In this document: positions 52,245 through 63,035 of the stretch, one piece after another
Numbering within the stretch: position 1 is the first letter of the stretch
How the letters are laid out: each line of letters begins with the position of its first letter
DNA from: Pseudomonas songnenensis
GTDB lineage: Bacteria > Pseudomonadota > Gammaproteobacteria > Pseudomonadales > Pseudomonadaceae
Length of the DNA stretch: 64,000 bases
Direction: 5' to 3'
NCBI RefSeq assembly: GCF_003696315.1
Contig: NZ_RFFN01000001.1
Coordinates: forward strand, 603,679-667,678
Made by a program: the position numbers and the translations under genes
The notes under the pieces: generated by a model
Seen by the model: only the letters and a program-made list of their open reading frames with translations
Databases searched by the model: none
Told to the model about the DNA's origin: nothing

Positions 52245-53219
52245 ATGTCCACGACTTCCAAACAGGCCATTCAACTCCGTGCCGAGGTGCCGTTTGACCT
52301 TGGCGGGCAACGTCTCGATCAGGTCGCGGCGCAGCTCTTTTCCGAACACTCGCGCTCGCGTCTTGCCGCCTGGATCAAGGATGGTCTTCTGACCGTAGAT
52401 GGCGCCGTGCTGCGCCCCCGTGACACCGTGCATGCGGGCGCGGTGCTCGAATTGAATGCCGAGCAGCAGGCACAAGGCGAGTGGGTGGCACAGGACATCC
52501 CGCTCGAGATCGTCTACGAGGATGATCAGATTCTGGTGATCGACAAGCCTGCCGGGCTTGTTGTGCACCCTGCGGCCGGGCATGCCGATGGCACACTGCT
52601 CAACGCGCTGCTGCACCATGTTCCAGGCCTGATCAACGTACCCCGTGCCGGCATCGTCCACCGCCTGGACAAGGACACCACCGGCTTGATGGTGGTCGCC
52701 AAGACGTTGCAGGCGCAGACCCGCCTGGTCGAGCAGTTGCAGGCGCGCAGCGTCAGCCGCATCTACGAGGCGATCGTCATCGGCGTGATCATCACCGGTG
52801 GCACCATTGATGCCCCGATCGGCCGTCACGGCCAGCAGCGCCAGCGTATGGCCGTGGTCGAAGGCGGCAAGCCGGCGGTCAGTCATTACCGCGTGCTGGA
52901 GCGCTTCCGCTCGCACACCCACGTTCGGGTCAAGCTGGAGACCGGGCGTACCCACCAGATCCGCGTACATATGACTCATCTCGGCTATCCACTGGTGGGT
53001 GATCCGCTGTATGCCGGGCGCTTCCGCATTCCGCCGGCGGCGAATCCGACGCTGGTGCAGACACTTCGCGAGTTCCCGCGGCAGGCCCTGCATGCCCGCT
53101 TCCTCGAACTTGATCATCCGGTGACCGGGCAGAGGATGAAATGGGAGTCGCCGCTGCCCGACGACTTCGTCTGGCTGCTGACCTTGCTGCAACAGGATCG
53201 CGAGGCGTTCGTCGGGTGA
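52245..53219 (+). CDS. rluD: 23S rRNA pseudouridine(1911/1915/1917) synthase RluD
   Basis: A 324-residue pseudouridine synthase that modifies helix 69 of 23S rRNA, a site at the ribosomal intersubunit bridge. An N-terminal S4 domain (RLDQVAAQLFSEHSRSRLAAW) is followed by the catalytic domain with Asp in HRLDKDTTGLMVV near residue 139 and the GRTHQIRVH motif. The start at 52245 gives the family length. The stop overlaps the GTG of pgeF (GTGA), so the two are translated together. The bamD-rluD-pgeF-clpB order is conserved in pseudomonads. Confidence 0.97.
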   Translation: MSTTSKQAIQLRAEVPFDLGGQRLDQVAAQLFSEHSRSRLAAWIKDGLLTVDGAVLRPRDTVHAGAVLELNAEQQAQGEWVAQDIPLEIVYEDDQILVIDKPAGLVVHPAAGHADGTLLNALLHHVPGLINVPRAGIVHRLDKDTTGLMVVAKTLQAQTRLVEQLQARSVSRIYEAIVIGVIITGGTIDAPIGRHGQQRQRMAVVEGGKPAVSHYRVLERFRSHTHVRVKLETGRTHQIRVHMTHLGYPLVGDPLYAGRFRIPPAANPTLVQTLREFPRQALHARFLELDHPVTGQRMKWESPLPDDFVWLLTLLQQDREAFVG

Positions 53220-53953
53220 GCCGCTGGGGCGAGGACTGGCTGCTGCCCGAATGGCCCGCTCCGGCCAATGTCCGCGCCTGTGTTACCACGCGTCGGGGCG
53301 GTGTCAGTCGTGCCCCGTTCGACAGCTTCAATCTGGGTGACCACGTTGGTGATGAGCCGGCCGCGCTGTCCTGGAATCGCCAGCACCTTCAGGATGTGCT
53401 CGGTTGCCAGCCAGTCTGGCTGGAGCAGGTGCATTCGAGCGTGGCTGTCCAGGCTGCTCCGGGAAATCGCGCGACTGCCGATGCCAGCTGGAGCGAGACG
53501 CCTGGCCTGGCCTGTGCGGTACTGACCGCCGACTGCCTGCCTGTATTGTTCTGTGATCGCGCGGCGACCCGTGTCGCGGCTGCGCATGCTGGTTGGCGGG
53601 GGCTGGCTGGCGGCGTTCTCGAAGCAACGCTCGAGGCATTGGCGGTTCCTGCCGGTGAGGTGCTCGCCTGGCTGGGGCCGGCGATCGGGCCGGCGGTATT
53701 CGAGATCGGCCCCGAGGTGCGCGAGGCATTTCTGGCACAGCATCCAGCCGCTGCCGCAGCCTTTGTGCCAAGCGCCAACGCCGGGCGTTTCGTGGCGGAC
53801 CTCTACCAGCTTGCACGTATCCGTCTGGCGGCTGTTGGCGTTCATGCGGTCTACGGTGGCGGGCTGTGCACCTTCAGCGATGCGCGTTTCTACTCTTACC
53901 GTCGTGCCTCGCGCACAGGGCGCTTCGCCAGCCTCATCTGGCTGGCACCCTAA
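53216..53953 (+). CDS. pgeF: Peptidoglycan editing factor PgeF (YfiH, laccase-domain)
   Basis: A 245-residue cytoplasmic multicopper-oxidase-like-fold enzyme. In E. coli this family removes wrongly incorporated residues from peptidoglycan precursors. Metal and active-site segments are present: WLEQVHSSV, LTADCLPVLFCD and AAAHAGWRGLAGGV. The GTG start overlaps the rluD stop; starting at the earlier in-frame codon would add an unrelated 25 residues. Length is normal. A heat-shock promoter for clpB begins about 68 bases after the stop, so clpB can be transcribed apart from this gene. Confidence 0.95.
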   Translation: MSRWGEDWLLPEWPAPANVRACVTTRRGGVSRAPFDSFNLGDHVGDEPAALSWNRQHLQDVLGCQPVWLEQVHSSVAVQAAPGNRATADASWSETPGLACAVLTADCLPVLFCDRAATRVAAAHAGWRGLAGGVLEATLEALAVPAGEVLAWLGPAIGPAVFEIGPEVREAFLAQHPAAAAAFVPSANAGRFVADLYQLARIRLAAVGVHAVYGGGLCTFSDARFYSYRRASRTGRFASLIWLAP

Positions 53954-54020
53954 GACGCCACTCTCGCCCGGCCGGCAGTAGCTCTGCGGTCCCGGCATGA
54001 CATGCATCAATGTCATCCGC

Positions 54021-54048
54021 CTTGAATCCTCAACAATCATCCTCATCT
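54021..54048 (+). promoter_or_regulatory. Sigma-32 (RpoH) heat-shock promoter of clpB
   Basis: CTTGAA (54021-54026), 14-base spacer, CCTCATCT (54041-54048), close to the RpoH consensus CTTGAA-N13-15-CCCCATxT. It lies about 70 bases upstream of clpB. Confidence 0.82.
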
Positions 54049-54118
54049 ATGCTGCATCTCGCGGGTTTGTGTGGCGCGATTCACGGTGCCGGCCCGCTCT
54101 ACTTGAGGATGAACATCC

Positions 54119-56683
<2,565 letters not shown>

Positions 56684-56799
56684 GCAATGCAGTGGCCTGT
56701 GGGGGTGGAGCCATCCCTGCAGGTCACGCCAAGCGGCGCAGTGTTTTCACCGAACTGCAGGGTGAACGCAAAGTGTTGTAAGGAATCGTATTTTTAGGG

Positions 56800-56827
56800 T
56801 TGACAGGCGAGCCGGGAACCGTAAAAT
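56800..56827 (+). promoter_or_regulatory. Sigma-70 promoter of the tRNA-Asn/Pro/Lys operon
   Basis: TTGACA (56800-56805), 16-base spacer, TAAAAT (56822-56827), then a GC-rich discriminator GGCGCGCC. The first tRNA begins about 45 bases after the probable start of transcription. Confidence 0.87.
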
Positions 56828-56879
56828 GGCGCGCCTCTGAGGCGGTAACGTAACGCCGAAGAGCTGGAATTGAAGTTGT

Positions 56880-56955
56880 TCCGCGATAGCTCAGTCGGTA
56901 GAGCAAATGACTGTTAATCATTGGGTCCCAGGTTCGAGTCCTGGTCGCGGAGCCA
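56880..56955 (+). tRNA. tRNA-Asn (GTT)
   Basis: A 76-base tRNA with encoded CCA. The acceptor TCCGCGA pairs with TCGCGGA, the anticodon loop CTGTTAA gives GTT, and the T-loop is TTCGAGT. First of three clustered tRNAs. Confidence 0.97.
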
Positions 56956-56964
56956 AATTCCAAT

Positions 56965-57041
56965 CGGGGTATAGCGCAGTCCGGTAGCGCGCCTGCTTTG
57001 GGAGCAGGATGTCGGGAGTTCGAATCCCCCTACCCCGACCA
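56965..57041 (+). tRNA. tRNA-Pro (TGG)
   Basis: A 77-base tRNA with encoded CCA. The acceptor CGGGGTA pairs with TACCCCG, the anticodon loop TTTGGGA gives TGG, and the T-loop is TTCGAAT. It lies 9 bases after tRNA-Asn. Confidence 0.97.
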
Positions 57042-57046
57042 TTTTT

Positions 57047-57122
57047 GGGTCGTTAGCTCAGTTGGTAGAGCAGTTGGCTTTTAACCAATTGGTCGTAGGT
57101 TCGAATCCTACACGACCCACCA
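57047..57122 (+). tRNA. tRNA-Lys (TTT)
   Basis: A 76-base tRNA with encoded CCA. The acceptor GGGTCGT pairs with ACGACCC, the anticodon loop CTTTTAA gives TTT, and the T-loop is TTCGAAT. Last gene of the tRNA operon, 5 bases after tRNA-Pro. Confidence 0.97.
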
Positions 57123-57145
57123 TACGAGCTTGTTCGGCAAGCATG

Positions 57146-57183
57146 AAAAGCTGGCTTTCCTCACGGATGGCCAGCTTTTTTTT
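57146..57183 (+). terminator. Rho-independent terminator of the tRNA operon
   Basis: Stem AGCTGGC (57149-57155) with GCCAGCT (57170-57176), loop of 14 bases, followed by eight T residues. Confidence 0.9.
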
Positions 57184-57206
57184 GCCCGCGATTTATCGCT
57201 CTTGCT

Positions 57207-57226
57207 GGCGCACCCGAAGGTGCGCC
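57207..57226 (-). terminator. UUCG-loop hairpin after ndh
   Basis: On the minus strand a perfect 8-bp stem GGCGCACC/GGTGCGCC closes a TTCG tetraloop, 9 bases beyond the ndh stop. There is no U-tract directly after it; transcription would next meet the T-run/A-run of the tRNA terminator. Confidence 0.55.
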
Positions 57227-57235
57227 GGTTCGGCA

Positions 57236-58531
57236 TCAGTGAAGCTTCAGGCGCGGCTCGGTGGTGCGGCTCAGCTTGTCGCCGAGCATCATCAACAGCG
57301 TTCGCGGTACGCCATACAGCGCGATCTGATGCATGCGGTACAGCGAGATATAGAACATTCGCGCCAGCCAGCCCTCGAGCATGACGTTCCCGGTCAGGTT
57401 GCCCATCAGATTGCCCACGGCCGAAAAGCTCGATAGTGAGATCAGCGAGCCGTAATCCTTGTAGCGGTAGGTAGGCAGAGGCTTGCCTTCCAGTCGATTG
57501 CGGATCGAGCGGGCCAGCATCGAGGCCTGTTGGTGTGCCGCCTGCGCGCGAGGCGGAACGTTGCGGTCGCTGTCCGGCTGTGGGCAGGCGGCGCAGTCGC
57601 CAAAGGCGAAGATGTTGTCGTCGCGTGTGCTCTGCAGTGTCGGGTGTACAACCAGCTGGTTGATGCGGTTGGTTTCCAGCCCGTCGAGTTCGTGAAGGAA
57701 GGCCGGGGCCTTGATTCCGGCGGCCCAGACCTTGAGGCTGGCCGGCACGAACTGGCCCTGCTTGGTCTGCAGGCCTTCGGCGGTCACTTCGCTGACCGCG
57801 GCGCCTGTCAGTACCGTGACGCCCAGGTCCAGCAGCGTCTGGTGCACCGGTTGGCTGATTCGCTCGGGTAGTGCCGGCAGTACCTTTGGGCCCGCCTCGA
57901 TGAGGGTGATCTTCACGTCTTCGGGCTTGATCCCATCGAGGCCATACGCGGCCAGCTCCTTGGCGGCATGCAGCAGTTCTGCGGCGAGTTCGACGCCGGT
58001 AGCGCCAGCGCCGACGATTGCCATGCTGATTTCGCTCGAGGCGCCCTCACCGGCGTGCGCCTTCATATAGTGGCTCAGCAGCTGCCGGTGAAAGCGCTCG
58101 GCCTGCTCGCGGGTGTCGAGGAAGATGCAATGCTCGGCAGCGCCAGGGGTCCCGAAGTCATTGGTCGTGCTGCCGACCGCGATGACCAGCGTGTCGTAGC
58201 TCAGTGAGCGCGAGGGCACCAGTTCCACCCCGAACTCGTCGCGCGTCGCTTCCAGGCGAATGCATTTGTTGGCGCGATCCAGGCCCGCCATGCGGCCCAT
58301 CTGGAACTCGAAGTGATTCCACTTGGCTTGCGCCACATAGTTCAGCTCGTCGGCGGAGGAATTCAGCGAGCCTGCGGCGACTTCGTGCAGCAGAGGCTTC
58401 CAGATATGGGTGAGGTTGGCGTCAACCAGGGTGATCCGGGCTCTGCTGCGCTTGCCAAGGGTTCTACCCAGACGGGTAGCGAGCTCCAACCCGCCGGCGC
58501 CACCGCCGACGATTACGATCCGATGTGACAT
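57236..58531 (-). CDS. ndh: Type II NADH dehydrogenase
   Basis: A 431-residue non-proton-pumping NADH:quinone oxidoreductase attached to the inner membrane. The FAD-binding motif is IVIVGGGAGGLELATRLG at the N-terminus and the NADH-binding motif is AIVGAGATGVELAAEL near residue 172. The quinone-reductase family segment LKVWAAGIKAP and the FGDCAACPQ segment follow. The C-terminal amphipathic region (residues 370-431) provides the membrane contact. Full length. It is 53 bp downstream of a DUF3094 gene on the same strand, probably co-transcribed. The ribosome site is weak. Confidence 0.95.
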   Translation of the reverse strand: MSHRIVIVGGGAGGLELATRLGRTLGKRSRARITLVDANLTHIWKPLLHEVAAGSLNSSADELNYVAQAKWNHFEFQMGRMAGLDRANKCIRLEATRDEFGVELVPSRSLSYDTLVIAVGSTTNDFGTPGAAEHCIFLDTREQAERFHRQLLSHYMKAHAGEGASSEISMAIVGAGATGVELAAELLHAAKELAAYGLDGIKPEDVKITLIEAGPKVLPALPERISQPVHQTLLDLGVTVLTGAAVSEVTAEGLQTKQGQFVPASLKVWAAGIKAPAFLHELDGLETNRINQLVVHPTLQSTRDDNIFAFGDCAACPQPDSDRNVPPRAQAAHQQASMLARSIRNRLEGKPLPTYRYKDYGSLISLSSFSAVGNLMGNLTGNVMLEGWLARMFYISLYRMHQIALYGVPRTLLMMLGDKLSRTTEPRLKLH

Positions 58532-58584
58532 GGGATTGACTCATAGCTGCAAGGAAATCTGCGGCGCGACGGGGCGAGCGAGGC

Positions 58585-58758
58585 TCAAAGCACCAGTCGG
58601 CTCAGTAGGCGGCTCAGAAGCCCGAGGCCAAGCACCACGGCCAGCACGACGAGCAGCAGGATCCAGGGGCGAAACGGCTGGCGCTCGACCTGGTGCTGCG
58701 GAGCGCGGAGGTAATCGTCGACGCGCTGCTGGTCTTCGGGGTTCAGGCGGCTGGGCAT
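58585..58758 (-). CDS. DUF3094-family small membrane protein
   Basis: A 57-residue protein starting MPSRLNPEDQQRVDDYLRAP and ending with one hydrophobic helix (WILLLVVLAVVLGLGLLSRLL). This is the pattern of the DUF3094 family found next to ndh in pseudomonads. The ATG has GAGGTG five bases upstream. The protein has a soluble charged N-terminus and a C-terminal anchor. Function is unknown; conserved adjacency to ndh makes a respiratory-chain link possible but unproven. Confidence 0.83.
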   Translation of the reverse strand: MPSRLNPEDQQRVDDYLRAPQHQVERQPFRPWILLLVVLAVVLGLGLLSRLLSRLVL

Positions 58759-58844
58759 AGGCACCTCGAATGGAATGCAGGCATTCTAGCTGTGCAGAGT
58801 CAAAAGCCAAGCGCGAAGTGCGGCGCTTTGCCGCGTGATGGAGC

Positions 58845-58873
58845 GATGAGCATGCCGGGGCAGCATGCTCATC
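58845..58873. repeat. 11-bp perfect palindrome after the DUF1631 gene
   Basis: GATGAGCATGC (58845-58855) and GCATGCTCATC (58863-58873), 7-base spacer CGGGGCA, begin 7 bases beyond the DUF1631 stop. No U-tract. It may be a transcript-end hairpin or a dyad for a DNA-binding protein. Confidence 0.65.
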
Positions 58874-58880
58874 GGTGTGG

Positions 58881-61139
58881 TCAGGTGTTCTTCAGCTTGC
58901 GAAGATTGCCAATCACTGACTCGAGGGCGCGGTCGAACAGCAGGGTGTCGTTGAGCAGCCGAATGGCGCCACGCTGGAACTCGGTCGCCAGACCCATGCG
59001 AGTCTTCTCCAGGACTTTCATGCCGGTGCGGTTGACGAAAATATACTTGCCGGTGGGCTTGATCACTGCAGCCAGCTTGCAGCGCAGCTTGTGTTCCTCG
59101 TCCTCCTGGAATTCCACCCAGCTGCCGACTCGCAGGTTATCGACCTGAATCAGTGCCTCGTCGTTATCCGGCAGGCTGATCTCGGGCTCCTGCTCGCGGC
59201 TTTCTCCCGGCGCAAGCAGTACGATCTGGTCGACCACTTCGACCATTGCTGGCGCGGTTTCGGCTGCGGTCGGCTCTGTATCCGTTGCTGCAGAGTCGGC
59301 TGGTTGCGTGTCGCCTGGCTGCAGCTGCGGCTGCTGAAAACGCTGCAGCGTCTGGACGTGAAGCGCTTCGAGCTGCGTAAAGAAGTCGCCAGTGGAGAAG
59401 GGGTCGAAGGCGGCACTGACCAAGCCTTCGCGCAGGGATTTGAGCAGGCTCGGGACCAGCTCCAGCAGGCGTGCTCGCGATACGTCATCCTCGTGCGGTG
59501 TAACGCTCCACACCAGGTCATCCATGGTGTCGAGAGCGGCCTGCCACTCCTCGGACTGGGTGCCATGTTTCAGGCAGGTCAGTAGCAGGACCTTGCTCCA
59601 GGCTTCTTGCAGCAAGCGCACAACGACTTCGGGAAGGGTTCTGCCGAGCAGGCGCTGGTTCAGCGCGCGCTCCACTTCCTGGCGCGCGATTTCGGCCTTT
59701 GCGCGGCCCTCTTCGGCATCACGGGTGCGTTGTTCCAGCAGCTCGCTGCGGCGGCGCTCGTCACCGGTAAAGGCAAGAAAATCAGCCAGCAACTCGGAAA
59801 AAATGGCCGGGTCATCGACAAAATCGTTGAGCAGGCGCGCAACGATCTGCTCGATCTTCTGGTACAGGCTGTCGCGCTGCGCCTCGTCCTGGTCGCCCCA
59901 GCCCATCGCCGCGGATGCGATCTCATTGAGTAGCCGCCTGGCTGGATGGCTGCCGCGGCTGAAGAACGTCTTGTCCAGTACCGCGACCTTGAGCAGTGGG
60001 ATCTGCAGACGGCCGATCAGCGCCTTGAGCGAATCCGGCAGGGTGCGATCGTCGAGGATGAACTCGAACAGCATGGATACGAGGTTGATCACGTCGTCGT
60101 CGATTTCGCCTACGACGCGTGACTTGCCCGTTTTTGCGCTGACTCGGCTCAACAGGTTGGCGAGTTGCTCCTGCAGATCGAAATCGTCGACGGTCTGCGG
60201 TGCCCTGGCTTGCATGTGTGACAGCAGGCGAAGCAGGTCTGCGCTGGAGATCGGAATGGCGTCGCTCGGAACGCTGCGGGCAGGGAGAATGCTAGTGCCG
60301 CGAAGTTCGGAGAGCAGGTTGTGCAGGGCGCTGAATGCGGCCTCCTGCAGTCCCTCATCAGCGTGTGTAGATTGACCACCCAGGGGGGTAGTCGCTGAGT
60401 GACTGCCTGTTGGCGCTCCAGGGCGCTGCTGGCGACGCGGCGGCGCTGACTGCAGTTCCGGTAGAATGCCCGCCGCCACCAGGGTCTGGTTCGCTTCGGC
60501 GTACAGCTGGTCGATATCGCCGAGTACGTATTTTTCGAAGAGCTTGAAGATGATCAGCTTTACCTTGATCTCCACGCCCAGGCTGCTGCTCGCTTCGATG
60601 AAATGGTCGCAGAGTGCATGTGGACCCAGCGGGTTGCTCTTGTCATCGAGCTTCTTGCTGATCAGCGCATTCATCCGCGTGGTCAGATGGGCCAGCGGCT
60701 GCGCGGCGCGAGTCATGACCTTGGCGACCATGGTGTCAATGGCAACCGATTCTTCGAGTTCGTCGTTCTGTACCAGCGACAGGCTGTCGAAAGAGACGCT
60801 GTCCATGGCGGGCGGCTTGCCGATCTCGTACTGGTTCAGCTTGGCGAAAGCGTCGAACAGCTGTTGCAGAAAGCCGCGCTCGATGTTGCGGCGCTTCATG
60901 CGCAAGTCGCGCATCGCTTCGAAAAAGGCGTTTTGTTCGGCGTTGCTCGTCGCTCGGTCAGCGATTTCGAAAAGCGAGTCGTCAGCGTTGTCGAACAGCG
61001 ACTGCAGAGCCTGGCGAAGTTGCTGAGCAGCCTTGTCGCGCACGCTAATCAGCGCCACGGGCAAGCGGCCTGCCGGGGAGGAAGGCTTGTGCTCAGGGGC
61101 GGCCTTGTTCAGGTGCACCACTTTCGCGTCGGTTCGCAT
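58881..61139 (-). CDS. DUF1631 domain-containing protein
   Basis: A 752-residue cytoplasmic, largely helical protein of the DUF1631 family. No membrane helices. The N-terminal half (20-320) contains AEQNAFFEAMRDLRMKRRNIE; a low-complexity region with Pro/Gln/Arg is near 245-275; a long helical core follows. The C-terminal 90 residues (from VGSWVEFQEDEE through NLRKLKN) resemble a PilZ-like beta domain. The function is not established. The start at 61139 (MRTDAKVVHLNK) has GGAGAG upstream. It stands alone on the minus strand, divergent from nadC across 430 bp. A role in cyclic di-GMP response is speculation from the C-terminal resemblance. Confidence 0.85.
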   Translation of the reverse strand: MRTDAKVVHLNKAAPEHKPSSPAGRLPVALISVRDKAAQQLRQALQSLFDNADDSLFEIADRATSNAEQNAFFEAMRDLRMKRRNIERGFLQQLFDAFAKLNQYEIGKPPAMDSVSFDSLSLVQNDELEESVAIDTMVAKVMTRAAQPLAHLTTRMNALISKKLDDKSNPLGPHALCDHFIEASSSLGVEIKVKLIIFKLFEKYVLGDIDQLYAEANQTLVAAGILPELQSAPPRRQQRPGAPTGSHSATTPLGGQSTHADEGLQEAAFSALHNLLSELRGTSILPARSVPSDAIPISSADLLRLLSHMQARAPQTVDDFDLQEQLANLLSRVSAKTGKSRVVGEIDDDVINLVSMLFEFILDDRTLPDSLKALIGRLQIPLLKVAVLDKTFFSRGSHPARRLLNEIASAAMGWGDQDEAQRDSLYQKIEQIVARLLNDFVDDPAIFSELLADFLAFTGDERRRSELLEQRTRDAEEGRAKAEIARQEVERALNQRLLGRTLPEVVVRLLQEAWSKVLLLTCLKHGTQSEEWQAALDTMDDLVWSVTPHEDDVSRARLLELVPSLLKSLREGLVSAAFDPFSTGDFFTQLEALHVQTLQRFQQPQLQPGDTQPADSAATDTEPTAAETAPAMVEVVDQIVLLAPGESREQEPEISLPDNDEALIQVDNLRVGSWVEFQEDEEHKLRCKLAAVIKPTGKYIFVNRTGMKVLEKTRMGLATEFQRGAIRLLNDTLLFDRALESVIGNLRKLKNT

Positions 61140-61251
61140 CGAGACTCTCCTGCTGTCGCCTGCTATTTGGGGCGGACACAACGCCAGATTTCCAGCAGCG
61201 TCTTAATAAAGTAACCAAGTCGGCAGGGCAAGGCGGAAGGTACCGGGCGAG

Positions 61252-61274
61252 ACCGCAGTCTAGTGCGGTTTTTT
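61252..61274 (+). terminator. Orphan rho-independent terminator in the nadC upstream spacer
   Basis: Stem ACCGCA (61252-61257) with TGCGGT (61264-61269), 6-base loop, then a T6 tract. It points along the plus strand but no plus-strand gene ends before it, as the neighbour to the left is the 5' end of a minus-strand gene. The surrounding spacer 61140-61569 contains no open reading frame I can support; a TATAAT at 61540-61545 may be the nadC -10. Confidence 0.72.
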
Positions 61275-61569
61275 GTCATGTCGAACCGGATCCTGGCGCA
61301 GCATAGCCGAGCGGTATGATTTTACAACGGCGCTTCGTCAGTAAGGTGTCGCCATTTGCGTGGCGTCAATTTCTTAGACGGCATTATAAGCATCGATTGC
61401 ATGTGCCAAGCCCGGTTTTTCATTGGACATGACTTGGCTCACAGATACTCGCAGGTTTTCCGCCGAGAGGTAAAAAAGCTCGGTCTGAAGGCACGAATCC
61501 GGTTGGCAGGTTGGTGCTATCGCTGACGTGTCCAACCTTTATAATCCGCGCAATTCCGAGGAGCCCGCC

Positions 61570-62418
61570 ATGCCGAATCTCACCCTTGCCGATTTAACTG
61601 CTGAAATCGAGGCCAACGTGCGTCGAGCGCTGACCGAAGATGTCGGTAGCGGCGATATCACCGCGCAATTGATTCCGGCCGAGAGGTTGGCCCACGCCTC
61701 GGTCATCACCCGCGAGGCGGCGGTGGTGAGTGGCACCGCTTGGGTTGACGCGGTATTCCGCCAGGTCGACTCGCGGGTGGCGGTCCATTGGCAGGTCACC
61801 GATGGCGAGCGGGTCGAGGCCGACCGGGTTCTGTTCCAGCTCGAGGGGCCCGCACGTGCGCTGCTCACTGGCGAACGCAGCGCGCTGAACTTCCTGCAGA
61901 TGCTATCCGGTGTCGCGACGCGTTGCCGGCATTACGCCGACATGGTTTCCGGTACCGGTGTGCGCTTGCTCGATACGCGCAAGACGATCCCGGGGCTGCG
62001 CCTGGCGCAGAAGTACGCGGTCACCTGCGGTGGCTGCCATAACCATCGGATCGGGCTTTACGATGCTTTCCTTATCAAGGAAAACCACATCGCCGCCTGC
62101 GGTGGAATTGCCGAAGCCGTTGCGGCCGCTCATCGCATCGCGCCGGGCAAGCCGGTGGAGATCGAGGTGGAAAGTCTGGACGAGCTCGAGCAGGCGCTGT
62201 GCGCTGGTGCCGATATCGTCATGCTGGATGAGCTGAGTCTGGACGACATGCGCACTGCGGTCGCCATGACCGCGGGGCGGGCCAAGCTGGAGGCGTCGGG
62301 TGGCATCAGTGATGAGACGCTGCGCAGCGTGGCGGAAACCGGGGTGGACTACATCTCCATTGGCGCGCTGACCAAGCATGTACGCGCCGTGGATCTGTCG
62401 ATGCGGTTGCGTCAATAA
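61570..62418 (+). CDS. nadC: Nicotinate-nucleotide pyrophosphorylase (carboxylating)
   Basis: A 282-residue quinolinate phosphoribosyltransferase of NAD synthesis. It converts quinolinate and PRPP to nicotinate mononucleotide. The N-terminal domain has [14 protein letters not shown]. The barrel domain has [23 protein letters not shown] (shown in two conserved pieces: [18 protein letters not shown]), [17 protein letters not shown] and the late [12 protein letters not shown]. The start at 61570 is favoured by GAGGAG upstream. A perfect hairpin lies 15 bases past its stop. In P. aeruginosa it borders pilA; here it borders a DUF1043 gene. Confidence 0.97.
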   Translation: MPNLTLADLTAEIEANVRRALTEDVGSGDITAQLIPAERLAHASVITREAAVVSGTAWVDAVFRQVDSRVAVHWQVTDGERVEADRVLFQLEGPARALLTGERSALNFLQMLSGVATRCRHYADMVSGTGVRLLDTRKTIPGLRLAQKYAVTCGGCHNHRIGLYDAFLIKENHIAACGGIAEAVAAAHRIAPGKPVEIEVESLDELEQALCAGADIVMLDELSLDDMRTAVAMTAGRAKLEASGGISDETLRSVAETGVDYISIGALTKHVRAVDLSMRLRQ

Positions 62419-62433
62419 GTAAGGGGTTGCGTT

Positions 62434-62458
62434 GCCTGGCGCAGAAACTGCGCCAGGC
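62434..62458. terminator. 11-bp perfect hairpin between nadC and the DUF1043 gene
   Basis: GCCTGGCGCAG (62434-62444) and CTGCGCCAGGC (62448-62458) with a 3-base loop AAA. It sits in the 47-bp convergent gap and lacks a U-tract on either side. Confidence 0.55.
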
Positions 62459-62465
62459 GGAGAGG

Positions 62466-62897
62466 TCAGTGGCGGCTCTTCAGGCCGAAGTTCTCATGCA
62501 GCGTGCCAGGAGTGTCGTCGCCTTTCGGGGCGTAATCCTTGGGCGGCTCGGTGAAGGTCGGCGACGACAGGCGCTCGCGGGTGCCGTGATTGTCCTCGCT
62601 GTGCAAGGCTGCCATCAGGCGCTGGCGGGTCTGCTCGTCGAGTGCCAGGCGACTGGCGCCGTCGGACAGGTGATCCTGAATGTCCTGGTAGTTGTTGGTC
62701 AGCTTGCGCAGCAGGCTGGCGGTGGTGTTGAAGTGGGTGACCACCTCACTCTGATAGGTGTCGAAGCGTTCCTGCAGGTCATCGACCTGACGCTGTGTAC
62801 GGTTCGGTGCGCTGCTGCGCGCCACCAGATAACCGATGGCGATGCCGGCGATCAGGCCGACGATCGGGAGCAACCAGGTCGCGAGGGTCTGTTCCAC
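62466..62897 (-). CDS. DUF1043-family (YhcB-like) membrane protein
   Basis: A 143-residue protein with one N-terminal membrane helix (LLPIVGLIAGIAIGYLVA) followed by a coiled-coil region (about 30-75) and a polar tail. This matches the YhcB/DUF1043 family; the E. coli member is connected with envelope growth and cell division. The start is GTG at 62897 with AGGAAGGA upstream; a longer in-frame reading has no ribosome site. Convergent with nadC and divergent from the alpha/beta hydrolase gene. Confidence 0.88.
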   Translation of the reverse strand: MEQTLATWLLPIVGLIAGIAIGYLVARSSAPNRTQRQVDDLQERFDTYQSEVVTHFNTTASLLRKLTNNYQDIQDHLSDGASRLALDEQTRQRLMAALHSEDNHGTRERLSSPTFTEPPKDYAPKGDDTPGTLHENFGLKSRH

Positions 62898-63035
62898 GAG
62901 TCCTTCCTCTATATAAACGGCTGTGCTTACGTTAACGTCTCGTACCTGCTCTGTATACCGCAACGCGAGGCGGCGGTTGTTGGCAGCTAGTTAGCAAGAC
63001 GAGTCGACTCGTCCCAAGGTCACGGAGTTCCTGCT

